A stretch of DNA of 64,000 nt from Bacteroidales bacterium (GTDB lineage: Bacteria; Bacteroidota; Bacteroidia; Bacteroidales; UBA932): NCBI GenBank assembly GCA_017452265.1, contig JAFTMS010000032.1:1-64000 (forward strand), written 5' to 3'. Position numbers and translations under genes: made by a program. The notes beneath the pieces were generated by a model. That model was given only the letters and a program-made list of their open reading frames with translations, was not told where the DNA came from and did not search any database. Shown piece by piece: positions 16,771 through 24,531 of the stretch (position 1 is its first letter; each line of letters begins with the position of its first letter).

Positions 16771-16804
16771 AGCGGACTGCTAAAATGGCAGACACTGAGG
16801 GAAA

Positions 16805-16897
16805 TTACTTTCTCTTCTTGTGTCTGTTCTTGCGCAGGCGCTTCTTGCGCTTGTGCGTTGCCATCTTATGCCTCTTATGCTTCTTTCCGTTTGGCAT
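16805..16897 (-). CDS. 30-aa very basic bS22/mS38-like (AURKAIP1/COX24-type) ribosomal protein
   Basis: A 30-codon frame from ATG at 16897 to TAA at 16805 encodes a protein almost wholly of Lys, Arg and His, starting MPNGKKHKRHKM and containing HKRKKRLRKNRHKKRK. The pattern K-M-x-x-x-K-R-K-K followed by a run of basic residues resembles the short AURKAIP1/COX24-domain proteins, which include mycobacterial bS22 and mitochondrial mS38, small-subunit ribosomal proteins. It lies 28 nt after the HU gene on the same strand, so it is probably expressed from the HU promoter. The conserved company of HU and rng supports a real gene. Confidence 0.8.
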   Translation of the reverse strand: MPNGKKHKRHKMATHKRKKRLRKNRHKKRK

Positions 16898-16925
16898 AAT
16901 ACTTAGATTTTAAATTATTTGAATA

Positions 16926-17201
16926 TTACTTCTTTACTTCGTTCATGAAGACCTTTGCAGGCTTGAAAGCAGGGATGTTGTGTGCAGGGATTGTCATCGT
17001 TGTGTTCTTTGTGATGTTCCTTGCCGCCTTCTCTGCCCTGTGCTTGATGATGAAGCTGCCGAATCCGCGGAGATATACAGGGTTGCCCTTTGCAACTGAA
17101 CCCTTTACGCTCTCCATGAATGACTCCACTACAATCTGGACTGTAGCCTTCTCAATTCCGGTTGATTTTGCAACCTCGTTGACGATTTCTGCCTTTGTCA
17201 T
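16926..17201 (-). CDS. HU family DNA-binding protein
   Basis: This 91-aa nucleoid protein bends and compacts DNA as a dimer. It has the standard start MTKAEIVNEVAKSTGI, the VYLRGFGSFIIKHRAEKAARN signature near residues 43-63 and the DNA-intercalating proline in IPAHNIPAFKPAK. It is the first gene of a short operon with the small basic protein. Confidence 0.95.
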   Translation of the reverse strand: MTKAEIVNEVAKSTGIEKATVQIVVESFMESVKGSVAKGNPVYLRGFGSFIIKHRAEKAARNITKNTTMTIPAHNIPAFKPAKVFMNEVKK

Positions 17202-17246
17202 AACTTATTTACTTTTAAATCAAAAACTTTTATCGATATATCCGTG

Positions 17247-17278
17247 CAAAAGTAGACCAATTTTTTCAATTAAACAAA
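17247..17278 (-). promoter_or_regulatory. Promoter of the HU operon
   Basis: The minus strand has TTTG (complement of 17275-17278) and TACTTTTG (complement of 17247-17254), 20 nt apart, 46 nt before the HU start. Confidence 0.75.
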
Positions 17279-17280
17279 TG

Positions 17281-17311
17281 TGAGGCGGAAAAATCTGACT
17301 TTTCCGCCTCA
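17281..17311. terminator. Perfect 12-bp hairpin after the DUF4143 ATPase gene
   Basis: TGAGGCGGAAAA pairs with TTTTCCGCCTCA around a 7-nt loop, 60 nt beyond the ATPase stop and just upstream of the HU promoter. It should end the ATPase transcript and insulate HU. Confidence 0.75.
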
Positions 17312-17371
17312 CAATCATCAAAAAACGTCCGACTTACTTTCTTTTCGGAAGTAGTTGTCCTCTGAATAAGT

Positions 17372-18754
17372 TTAATTCAATAAGCTCAAATCAATGTCAG
17401 GGAATATAACCTCCGTAAGCTTGTCCTTAATGAGAAATCCCATGTAAAGAGGTATTGTCAGAATCTCCTCTTTGCGTCCTACATTATATTGCCCAAGTTT
17501 GATCGCATTGTTCAAGTGATAAACATCCTTATTTTTCAAGGCCGTTCTCAGACTCTTTGTCTTACCTGATTTCGCCTTGACTTCAAGTACAACACATTCA
17601 CCTTTGAGTCGTACAAGGAAGTCCAGTTCAAGGCCACTGTCCTTCTGGAAATAGTACAGCTTTTGACCTGACTTGCAAAGAAAATCTGCCATAAGATTCT
17701 CGAATATTGCGCCTTTGTACCCCAGAAGATTGCCTTTCAGGATATCTGCTTGAGTGCCATAATCAAGCATTGCCACGAGAAGTCCTATGTCTGCGGTGTA
17801 CAACTTAAAGCAATCCTTAATAGAATTACCTTCAAGTGGCAGTTCTGTAATCTGGGTATTATGACATCTCTTTGCAATACCGGCATCTTCAAGCCACTGA
17901 AGACTGCCTATATATTGCGAAGAGCGTCCTCCTTTGCGTACTGTTGAATACTGGAATTTCTTATTATCCTTGGCTAATTGCTTGGGGATTGACTCGAAGC
18001 ATTCACGGATACGGGGTTTGTCGGCATCATCAGCATACTTGACCATATCCTCCTCATATTCATCAATAAGGTTGCGCTGTACTTTGTAAGTGAGCTCGAT
18101 GTTTTTGGTTTCAAGGAATGTATTCACAACCTCTGGCAGACCTCCGACTATGACATATCTATACAACAATTCCATCATCACTTTGTGAATGCCATCTGGA
18201 ACTGCCGTCTCATTCTCAAAGCACGATTTAACCGAACCAATAACCTTGTCGTTGATTCCGTTTGCCCACAGGAACTCCTCAAAATCCAAAGGGTACATTT
18301 CAACTACAGTCTCATATCCAACAGGGATAGAGTCCTGACCGTCCTCGATTGTCTTGTTGCTTTTACCATATCCCCTCACACCCAAGAGTGAACCGGTCGC
18401 AATAACGTCAAAACGCCCATCTATTTGAAACGATTTTAATGCCGTTCTCGCTTCTCTGCACTCCTGAATCTCATCAAGGATAATGCAAGTCTTTCCGTTA
18501 ACGAAACGACTGCCCGGAATCAAGGCAGACAAGTTAAGGATAATGGTATCAACATCTATATTGCCGGCAAAAGCTGACTTTTTATCAGGTTCAAGAATGA
18601 AGTTCATATAAACCACATTCTCGTAATTCTCCTTTGCAAATTTTTGGACAATGTATGTCTTTCCGCATTGGCGAAGACCTTTTATCACAAGCGGCTTCTT
18701 GGAACCGGAGGTTTTCCACTCAACCAAAACCGACTCAATTTTTCTTTTCAGCAT
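17372..18754 (-). CDS. AAA_14/DUF4143 ATPase
   Basis: The 460-aa protein has an AAA_14 P-loop domain and a C-terminal DUF4143 domain with a PD-(D/E)XK-like fold. Walker A is GLRQCGKT (about residues 25-32) and Walker B CIILDEIQE. The C-terminal part shows LELDFLV and LEVKAK, the D..ExK pattern intact. The family is widespread in gut Bacteroidales and often horizontally acquired; the role is unknown, and AAA_14/DUF4143 proteins have been proposed as defence or toxin-antitoxin-like ATPases. I chose the ATG at 18754 because the longer start (18829) would place the promoter and repeats inside the gene. The gene is more A/T-rich than its neighbours. Confidence 0.85.
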   Translation of the reverse strand: MLKRKIESVLVEWKTSGSKKPLVIKGLRQCGKTYIVQKFAKENYENVVYMNFILEPDKKSAFAGNIDVDTIILNLSALIPGSRFVNGKTCIILDEIQECREARTALKSFQIDGRFDVIATGSLLGVRGYGKSNKTIEDGQDSIPVGYETVVEMYPLDFEEFLWANGINDKVIGSVKSCFENETAVPDGIHKVMMELLYRYVIVGGLPEVVNTFLETKNIELTYKVQRNLIDEYEEDMVKYADDADKPRIRECFESIPKQLAKDNKKFQYSTVRKGGRSSQYIGSLQWLEDAGIAKRCHNTQITELPLEGNSIKDCFKLYTADIGLLVAMLDYGTQADILKGNLLGYKGAIFENLMADFLCKSGQKLYYFQKDSGLELDFLVRLKGECVVLEVKAKSGKTKSLRTALKNKDVYHLNNAIKLGQYNVGRKEEILTIPLYMGFLIKDKLTEVIFPDIDLSLLN

Positions 18755-18777
18755 CGTATTGCATATAGGTTTGAGTG

Positions 18778-18785
18778 CAAAAATA
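18778..18785 (-). promoter_or_regulatory. -7 promoter element of the DUF4143 ATPase gene
   Basis: The minus strand reads TATTTTTG (complement of CAAAAATA, 18778-18785), 24 nt before the start at 18754, overlapping one end of the nearer 21-nt repeat. TTG within the same repeat is closer than the ideal -33 distance. Confidence 0.55.
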
Positions 18786-18835
18786 CACTTTTCCAAGCGA
18801 ATGAACAAGACTTTAATACACTTTTTCAAGCGAAT
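18782..18835 (-). repeat. Two 21-nt direct repeats at the ATPase promoter
   Basis: AATACACTTTTCCAAGCGAAT (18782-18802, split here as a 20-base core plus T) recurs at 18815-18835 with one mismatch, start to start 33 nt, about three helical turns. Read on the minus strand, the gene-proximal copy contains CGCTTGG and GTGTATT and overlaps the -7 box, so a bound repressor would block transcription. A degenerate third copy (about 13 of 21 matches) may lie at 18847-18867. Confidence 0.7.
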
Positions 18836-18894
18836 AATCTAATGAAACGACATTTTTCAGAATGAATAAACGGGAGCTTGGCCCCTTTGTGATT

Positions 18895-18910
18895 TTGGCA
18901 CAGTCATTGA
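18895..18910 (+). promoter_or_regulatory. Possible sigma-54-type promoter upstream of lon
   Basis: TTGGCAC-AGTCA-TTGA follows the -24/-12 layout (TGGCAC, 5 nt, TTGC) with one deviation, A for C in the -12 dinucleotide. It lies about 72 nt before the lon start. No TAnnTTTG element is evident in the same gap. This is a pattern match only. Confidence 0.35.
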
Positions 18911-18981
18911 CCATATTCCCCGTCGGGTAATAATAATGGAGAAAGACTGCCATTTTGGCAGGTGGAGAACATAAAACGGTT

Positions 18982-21381
18982 ATGAAAGATATATTCAGTG
19001 ACATTATGTCTGCGTCAGGTGCAGAAGTGAGCATCATCCCTGTGGTGCAGGGTGACGGAATGGTGAAGATAGACAGGGCGCAGCTTCCGGATTCGCTTCC
19101 GATTCTTGCGCTCAGAAATGCAGTGCTCTTTCCGGGTACGGTGTATCCTATAACGATAGGCAGGGAGAAGTCGATAAGGCTGATCGAGGATGCAGAGAAG
19201 AACAACACGTTCATCGGCGCGGTGCCGCAGAACGACCTCGCTGTGGAGGATCCGCGCAAGGAGGACCTGTATCCGTTCGGAACGGTCGCAAAGATTGTGA
19301 AGACGCTGGAGATGCCGGACGGAACGATAACGGCCATCCTTCAGGGATACAAGAGGTTTGAGATAGACGAAATATTTGATTATGAGCCATATATGCTCGG
19401 TCGAGTGCGCTATCTGGACGACGTGTCTCCTGAGGAGGACACTAAGACGCGCATGATAGCCGAGTCTCTGAAGGAGAAGGCGACGCTGATAATCAGGTCA
19501 TCGTCTTTCGTGCCTCGTGAGGCTGCCGGCGCCCTCAAGGGCATAGACAACTTCGAATTCCTCGTGAACTTCATCGCGACGACGATAGAGGTGGAGAACT
19601 TCATGGACAAGGTGGAGCTCCTGCAGTACGGAGACCTTCGCGCCCGTGCCATGAAGCTGCTTTCTGTGCTCGACACTCAGGTGGAGCTGCAGAAGATCAA
19701 GCAGGAGATCAACCAGAAGGTGAAGACGGAGATCGACCAGCAGCAGAGGGAATATTACCTGAACAACCAGCTCAAGACCATCCAGGAAGAGCTTGGCATG
19801 GACGATGTCGAGGAATTCGCGCAGCTCAGGGCACGTGCAGAGGAAAAGCTCTGGCCGGCTGCGGTGCAGGAGATCTTCGAAAAGGAGATGGCGAAGCTGG
19901 AGCGTTACAATCCGTCGTCGCCGGACTACAGCATACAATATAATTACATACAGTTCATGCTCGATCTGCCGTGGGGCGAGATGTCGGTGGACAATCTTGA
20001 CCTGAAGCATGCGCAGAAGGTGCTTGACGAGGATCACTACGGTCTGGAGAAGGTCAAGGAAAGAATCGTCGAGTATCTGGCCGTCCTGAAGCTGAAGGGG
20101 GACATGAAGTCGCCGATTCTTTGTCTGTACGGCCCTCCGGGTGTGGGAAAGACGAGTCTCGGAAAGTCTATCGCAAGGGCGCTGGGACGTAAATATGTGC
20201 GTATAGCGCTCGGCGGTGTGCATGATGAATCGGAGATACGAGGCCACAGGAAGACATATGTCGGAGCGCTTCCGGGACGTATCCTGAACGGAATCAACAG
20301 GGCCGGAACGTCGAATCCTGTCATAGTGCTCGACGAGGTGGACAAGCTCAGCAGCGACTTCAAGGGAGATCCGTCGTCGGCTCTTCTCGAAGCTCTTGAT
20401 CCTGAGCAGAATACTGCATTCCATGACAATTATCTCGACATAGATTACGACCTGTCGAACGTGCTGTTCATCACGACGGCCAACAATGTGGAGAACATCC
20501 AGCCGGCACTCAAGGACCGTATGGAGATGATAAACGTGAGCGGATATCTTGCTGAGGAAAAGCTTGAGATCGCTAAGAACTATCTGATACCTAAGCAGCT
20601 GGATGAGCATGGCCTGGAGAAGTCCCAGCTGAAGTTCAGCAAGGACGCTGTTGCGGCGATAATCGACGAATACACCCGTGAATCCGGCGTGCGTGGCCTT
20701 GAGAAGCAGATCGCGAAGGTGGCCCGTGTCACTGCCAAGAAGATCGCCCTTGAGGAAAAGTATCCCAAGACTCTGAAGAAGGAGCATCTGCGTGAGTATC
20801 TGGGACTTCCGACGAATTCCCATGACATGCAGAAGGGCAATGAGGCTCCGGGCGTGGTGACAGGCCTTGCATGGACGGCGATGGGTGGAGAGATCCTGTT
20901 CATCGAAAGCTCCGTGAGCAAGGGCAAGGGTGTGCTGACGATGACTGGAAATCTCGGCGACGTGATGAAGGAGTCTGCGACGATAGCGTTCCAGTATATA
21001 AAGGCTCATCCCGAGCTTACCGGTCTTTCGTATGAAGAGTTCATAGAGAAGGACATACACGTGCATGTGCCGGAGGGGGCTGTGCCTAAGGACGGCCCGT
21101 CGGCAGGTATCACTATGGTGAGCTCGATGGTGTCCGCATACCGCCGGCAGAAGGTCAGGAGCGGCATAGCCATGACCGGAGAAATGACCTTGAGGGGACG
21201 TGTGCTGCCGGTCGGAGGCATCAAGGAGAAGATTCTTGCAGCGAAGAGGTCAGGCATACATACGATCGTGATTTCTGAGGAAAACAGAAAAGATGTCGAG
21301 GATATAAAGGAAATCTACATAAAAGGTCTTACCTTTGTCTACGTGAAAGACATCAAGGATGTGATAGACTTTATATTCTAA
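18982..21381 (+). CDS. lon: ATP-dependent protease La (Lon)
   Basis: Lon degrades misfolded and regulatory proteins in the cytoplasm. The 799-aa product has the N-terminal LON substrate-binding domain (LPILALRNAVLFPG near residue 40), the AAA+ module with Walker A GPPGVGKTSL, and the C-terminal Ser-Lys protease with S707 (PKDGPSAGIT) and K748 (GGIKEKIL). I used the ATG at 18982; the in-frame codon at 18955 is TTG. ung starts directly after the stop codon, indicating an operon lon-ung-coaD. Confidence 0.96.
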   Translation: MKDIFSDIMSASGAEVSIIPVVQGDGMVKIDRAQLPDSLPILALRNAVLFPGTVYPITIGREKSIRLIEDAEKNNTFIGAVPQNDLAVEDPRKEDLYPFGTVAKIVKTLEMPDGTITAILQGYKRFEIDEIFDYEPYMLGRVRYLDDVSPEEDTKTRMIAESLKEKATLIIRSSSFVPREAAGALKGIDNFEFLVNFIATTIEVENFMDKVELLQYGDLRARAMKLLSVLDTQVELQKIKQEINQKVKTEIDQQQREYYLNNQLKTIQEELGMDDVEEFAQLRARAEEKLWPAAVQEIFEKEMAKLERYNPSSPDYSIQYNYIQFMLDLPWGEMSVDNLDLKHAQKVLDEDHYGLEKVKERIVEYLAVLKLKGDMKSPILCLYGPPGVGKTSLGKSIARALGRKYVRIALGGVHDESEIRGHRKTYVGALPGRILNGINRAGTSNPVIVLDEVDKLSSDFKGDPSSALLEALDPEQNTAFHDNYLDIDYDLSNVLFITTANNVENIQPALKDRMEMINVSGYLAEEKLEIAKNYLIPKQLDEHGLEKSQLKFSKDAVAAIIDEYTRESGVRGLEKQIAKVARVTAKKIALEEKYPKTLKKEHLREYLGLPTNSHDMQKGNEAPGVVTGLAWTAMGGEILFIESSVSKGKGVLTMTGNLGDVMKESATIAFQYIKAHPELTGLSYEEFIEKDIHVHVPEGAVPKDGPSAGITMVSSMVSAYRRQKVRSGIAMTGEMTLRGRVLPVGGIKEKILAAKRSGIHTIVISEENRKDVEDIKEIYIKGLTFVYVKDIKDVIDFIF

Positions 21382-22050
21382 ATGGACGTTAAGATAGAAC
21401 AGACATGGAAGGACGCGCTGGCGGACGAGTTCGGGAAACCGTATTTCGAATCGCTGGTGCGTTTCCTGCATGATGAGAAGACCGCCGGGAAGCGAATATT
21501 TCCTCCTGGAAGCCAGATTTTCCGTGCTTTCGAACTGACTCCCGTTCCGCAGGTGAAGGTGGTGATTCTCGGTCAGGACCCCTATCACGGGCTCGGTCAG
21601 GCGCACGGGCTCTCGTTTTCTGTGCCGGACGGCATTCCGGCTCCGCCTTCGCTCAAGAATATCTTCAAGGAGATAGAGACCGACTTGGGTGTAAGGATGA
21701 GCGGCTATCCGAATCTGGAGAAGTGGGCGCGTCAGGGCGTACTGCTCCTGAATGCCATTCTCACGGTGCGTGCCGGAGAGGCTGCGTCCCACAGCAGGAT
21801 CGGATGGGAGGAATTTACGGATGCGGTAATCAGATACATATCAGACAATTGCAGCGGAGTGGTGTTCATGCTTTGGGGAAATTTCGCGCGCAGCAAGCGT
21901 GAACTTATAGACCGCTCGCGCCATTATGTGCTTGAGGCGGCCCATCCGTCTCCGCTGGCCCGTGGCGCCTTCTTCGGCTGCAGGCATTTTTCGCAGGCGA
22001 ACCGGCTGCTCGAAGCACAGGGCAAGACGCCGATCGACTGGCAGTTATAA
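21382..22050 (+). CDS. ung: Uracil-DNA glycosylase (family 1)
   Basis: Ung removes uracil from DNA for base excision repair. The 222-aa protein has the water-activating motif GQDPYHG (catalytic D66) and the C-terminal HPSPLA loop with its DNA-contacting His. Its ATG follows the lon stop with no spacer, a sign of translational coupling. Confidence 0.96.
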   Translation: MDVKIEQTWKDALADEFGKPYFESLVRFLHDEKTAGKRIFPPGSQIFRAFELTPVPQVKVVILGQDPYHGLGQAHGLSFSVPDGIPAPPSLKNIFKEIETDLGVRMSGYPNLEKWARQGVLLLNAILTVRAGEAASHSRIGWEEFTDAVIRYISDNCSGVVFMLWGNFARSKRELIDRSRHYVLEAAHPSPLARGAFFGCRHFSQANRLLEAQGKTPIDWQL

Positions 22051-22060
22051 TTGTAGACTC

Positions 22061-22519
22061 ATGAAAAGGACAGCATTATTTCCGGGATCTTTCGATCCGT
22101 TCACCGCAGGCCATCTCAATATCCTGAAGAGGGCTCTGACCATGTTTGACGAAGTGGTCGTCGCAGTGGGAATCAATATAGACAAGAAGGGATTCTTCCC
22201 GAACGAAAAGCGTATCGACATCATCAGACAGGCGGTGGCCGGCCTTGAGGGCGTGCGCATAATCCAGTACGACAACCTCACCATCGACACTTGCCGCGAG
22301 CTGGGAATCAGGCACATAGTGCGTGGCGTACGCAATATGATAGACTTCGAGACTGAGCGCTCGATAGCGGATGCGAACCGCAAGCTGGCTTCTGAAATCG
22401 AGACCATAATCATCCCGACTGCGCAGGAGTTCGCCCACATTTCTTCAACGGCAGTGCGCGACCTTCTCAAGCATGGAGGCGACACTTCGCTCTTCGTTCC
22501 GGAAGGAGTGGAGCTTTAG
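22061..22519 (+). CDS. coaD: Pantetheine-phosphate adenylyltransferase
   Basis: CoaD transfers AMP from ATP to 4'-phosphopantetheine, the penultimate step of coenzyme A synthesis. The 152-aa protein starts at MKRTALFPGSFDPFTAGHL with the nucleotidyltransferase TxGH motif at residues 15-18, and ends with the ISSTAVRDLL signature. A longer frame upstream overlaps ung out of frame and is not the start. CoA supply links loosely to the fatty acid block upstream, though they are not co-transcribed. Confidence 0.95.
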   Translation: MKRTALFPGSFDPFTAGHLNILKRALTMFDEVVVAVGINIDKKGFFPNEKRIDIIRQAVAGLEGVRIIQYDNLTIDTCRELGIRHIVRGVRNMIDFETERSIADANRKLASEIETIIIPTAQEFAHISSTAVRDLLKHGGDTSLFVPEGVEL

Positions 22520-22541
22520 CCTCATACGGAGCATGATTCTT

Positions 22542-24053
22542 ATGAAGCGTTTTCTGATAATATCCCTGTCCATTTTCTTCCTGTCTTTTACAGCAGGGGC
22601 CGCTCAGCTTGATTCCGCTGCCCGCGCAGCCCTTGACGGACGTCTGGCGGAGTATTTCGATGCGTTGAAGCACGAAAGCATCGCGGTGCAGAAAGGAGAG
22701 TGTGACTTTCTGATAGAAAGCTGTTCGGATTCGCTTGTGAGGCAATATGTTGCGCTTAGGATTTATGACCATTATCTGGATTCGCCCGTGATGGGCGCGG
22801 AAGCCGTCGCCATACATGTGCTCGACAACTGGTTCTTTCCAGGAAAGGTGCGGATGAAGAGTGACATTGATCTTCTGAACGCGAGGGTGTTTGCGGACTT
22901 CAACCGTCAGTCCCAGATTGGGGAAAGGGCTCCTGAACTTGCTGTGAAGTCCATTGACGGCTCTTCTGTTTCGCTTTATGGTGAAGCTCCGGGACGTTTC
23001 TCGGTTCTGTATTTCTACGACACATCCTGCTCGAAATGCCGTTTGGAGAGTATCCTTCTGAAGAATCTTTTCGCGACAGAGGATTTTCCTGTGGATATAT
23101 ATGCGTTCTATGCAGGAGACAACCGTCAGGCGTGGGAGGCTTATGTCGCCGAAAAACTGATTCTGGAGCCGCAGGTGACAGACGTCTGGTCGGTCCGGCA
23201 TGTCTGGGATCCGGAGCTTGATTCGGATTTTCAGCGCAAATACGGTGTGCTGCAGACACCGCGTCTCTTCCTCATAGGTCCTGACGGTACGATTCTTGGC
23301 CGCGGACTTGATACGGAGGCGCTCGCACAGATGCTGCACGGGATTTTTGATGAAAAGGAGCTTGATTACGGAAGTGACGAGTCGATTGCACTTTATGACG
23401 GAATCTTCGCGGAATCGGAGGGTATTCCGACAAAGGAAGAGGTCGTGAAGATTACTGACCATATCGCTGAAGTCACTCTGGCAAAAGGAGATACGGTCAT
23501 GTTCCGCCAGATGGCCGGCGACCTTCTGTACTATCTTGCACCTGCGACCGGCGAGGGTTTCAAGGAAGGTCTGGGCTATCTCGTTGATGAATATATACTT
23601 TCACGTCCGGACATATGGCGGACTTCAGATGACAGTCTCAAGGTGGTCGGTTTTGCCGGAATCATGTATGATCTGCTGTCGAAGGCCGCTCCAGGCACGC
23701 TTGTCCCGGATATGAAACTTCCCGGTGTGCTGCAGACCGTCAGGAAATCCGGAGTCAGGAGCAAGGCGGGCGAGTACAGTCTGCGCAAGCTTAAAGGCAG
23801 ACGCAATGTACTGATATTCTACACGGATGGCTGTGAGGTCTGCAAGGCGGAAAAAGCGGCGGCCGTCAGGCTTCTGGAAAGTGATCCCTCACGCAGGATC
23901 AAAGTGCTTCTCGTGAACGTGGATGGAGTGCTTGCCGGCCACCCTGAACTTGCCTCCCGCATGTTCGATTCCTTCGACCTGACGACTCTTCCATACATCC
24001 TCGAAACCGACCGTTCAGGCCGTGTTCTTAGACGGTATATTACAATTCAGTGA
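22542..24053 (+). CDS. Exported protein with two thioredoxin-like domains
   Basis: The 503-aa protein has an N-terminal signal peptide (MKRFLIISLSIFFLSFTAGA) and an N-terminal helical region typical of Bacteroidota thioredoxin-fold proteins (DSLVRQYVALRIYDHYL..SPVMG). A thioredoxin-like domain has CSKC at residues 163-166, and a second near the C-terminus has CEVC at 431-434. TlpA/AhpC-type proteins of this sort handle disulfides or cytochrome maturation in the periplasm. The upstream in-frame ATGs (22473, 22533) would bury the signal peptide or overlap coaD. It follows coaD closely and may be part of that operon. The exact redox partner is unknown. Confidence 0.75.
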   Translation: MKRFLIISLSIFFLSFTAGAAQLDSAARAALDGRLAEYFDALKHESIAVQKGECDFLIESCSDSLVRQYVALRIYDHYLDSPVMGAEAVAIHVLDNWFFPGKVRMKSDIDLLNARVFADFNRQSQIGERAPELAVKSIDGSSVSLYGEAPGRFSVLYFYDTSCSKCRLESILLKNLFATEDFPVDIYAFYAGDNRQAWEAYVAEKLILEPQVTDVWSVRHVWDPELDSDFQRKYGVLQTPRLFLIGPDGTILGRGLDTEALAQMLHGIFDEKELDYGSDESIALYDGIFAESEGIPTKEEVVKITDHIAEVTLAKGDTVMFRQMAGDLLYYLAPATGEGFKEGLGYLVDEYILSRPDIWRTSDDSLKVVGFAGIMYDLLSKAAPGTLVPDMKLPGVLQTVRKSGVRSKAGEYSLRKLKGRRNVLIFYTDGCEVCKAEKAAAVRLLESDPSRRIKVLLVNVDGVLAGHPELASRMFDSFDLTTLPYILETDRSGRVLRRYITIQ

Positions 24054-24213
24054 TTCTTGTGTATTTTTTTTGGAAATTTGTAATATTGCATTATATTAAT
24101 AATCAGTTATATATAAAATTCATTAAAATATTTTATTACAGATTCTGTAATTTGGTATAATCCTTGATTCTGTGCTGGACATAAGTCAGTATGAACAATT
24201 AACGATAAGCCCT

Positions 24214-24429
24214 ATGAGCACATTTATCGAAGATTATCTTCACTCTCCGTCACAGGCCATCGCCTCAGCATGCGCAGCAGTCGCAACCCTCGAAAGATTC
24301 GACGAAATTTCAGACGAAACCATATATTCCCAGCTCGCCTCAGGCGAATTCCGCCTCTACGAAGAAATCATATTCTGTCATTCGGCTGAGGACGCTCCAA
24401 GAGCAAATTCTTTTGCCACCGTCGCCTGA
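24214..24429 (+). CDS. Small acidic hypothetical protein (71 aa)
   Basis: The frame starting MSTFIEDYL has coding-like codon use and an overall acidic composition (MSTFIEDYLHSPSQAIAS near the start). An upstream in-frame ATG at 24172 would add 14 residues. No signal peptide, membrane helix or known motif is seen. It stands alone between an A/T-rich gap (24054-24213) and uvrA, on the same strand. I do not recognise the family. Confidence 0.5.
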   Translation: MSTFIEDYLHSPSQAIASACAAVATLERFDEISDETIYSQLASGEFRLYEEIIFCHSAEDAPRANSFATVA

Positions 24430-24496
24430 CTTCGTTTCCTGCCGTCAAATGTACATTGGATTGGCCCTTGAAATTCATGAAAATTCATGCAAATTT

Positions 24497-24508
24497 CGTA
24501 AATTTACG
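24497..24508. promoter_or_regulatory. Perfect 12-bp palindrome upstream of uvrA
   Basis: CGTAAATTTACG is fully self-complementary and lies 24 nt before the uvrA ATG, just upstream of an A/T-rich stretch that could hold the promoter. It is preceded by two copies of AAATTCATG. A repressor operator is plausible for a DNA-damage gene, but no regulator is assigned. Confidence 0.4.
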
Positions 24509-24531
24509 GGCTCTAAATTTTTGTATGGAAG

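Noticed and set aside
18955..18981. Upstream start for lon
   Set aside because: The codon is TTG; ATG at 18982 gives a normal N-terminus.
19498..21066. 522-codon minus-strand frame
   Set aside because: Antisense to lon; no signal or domain seen.
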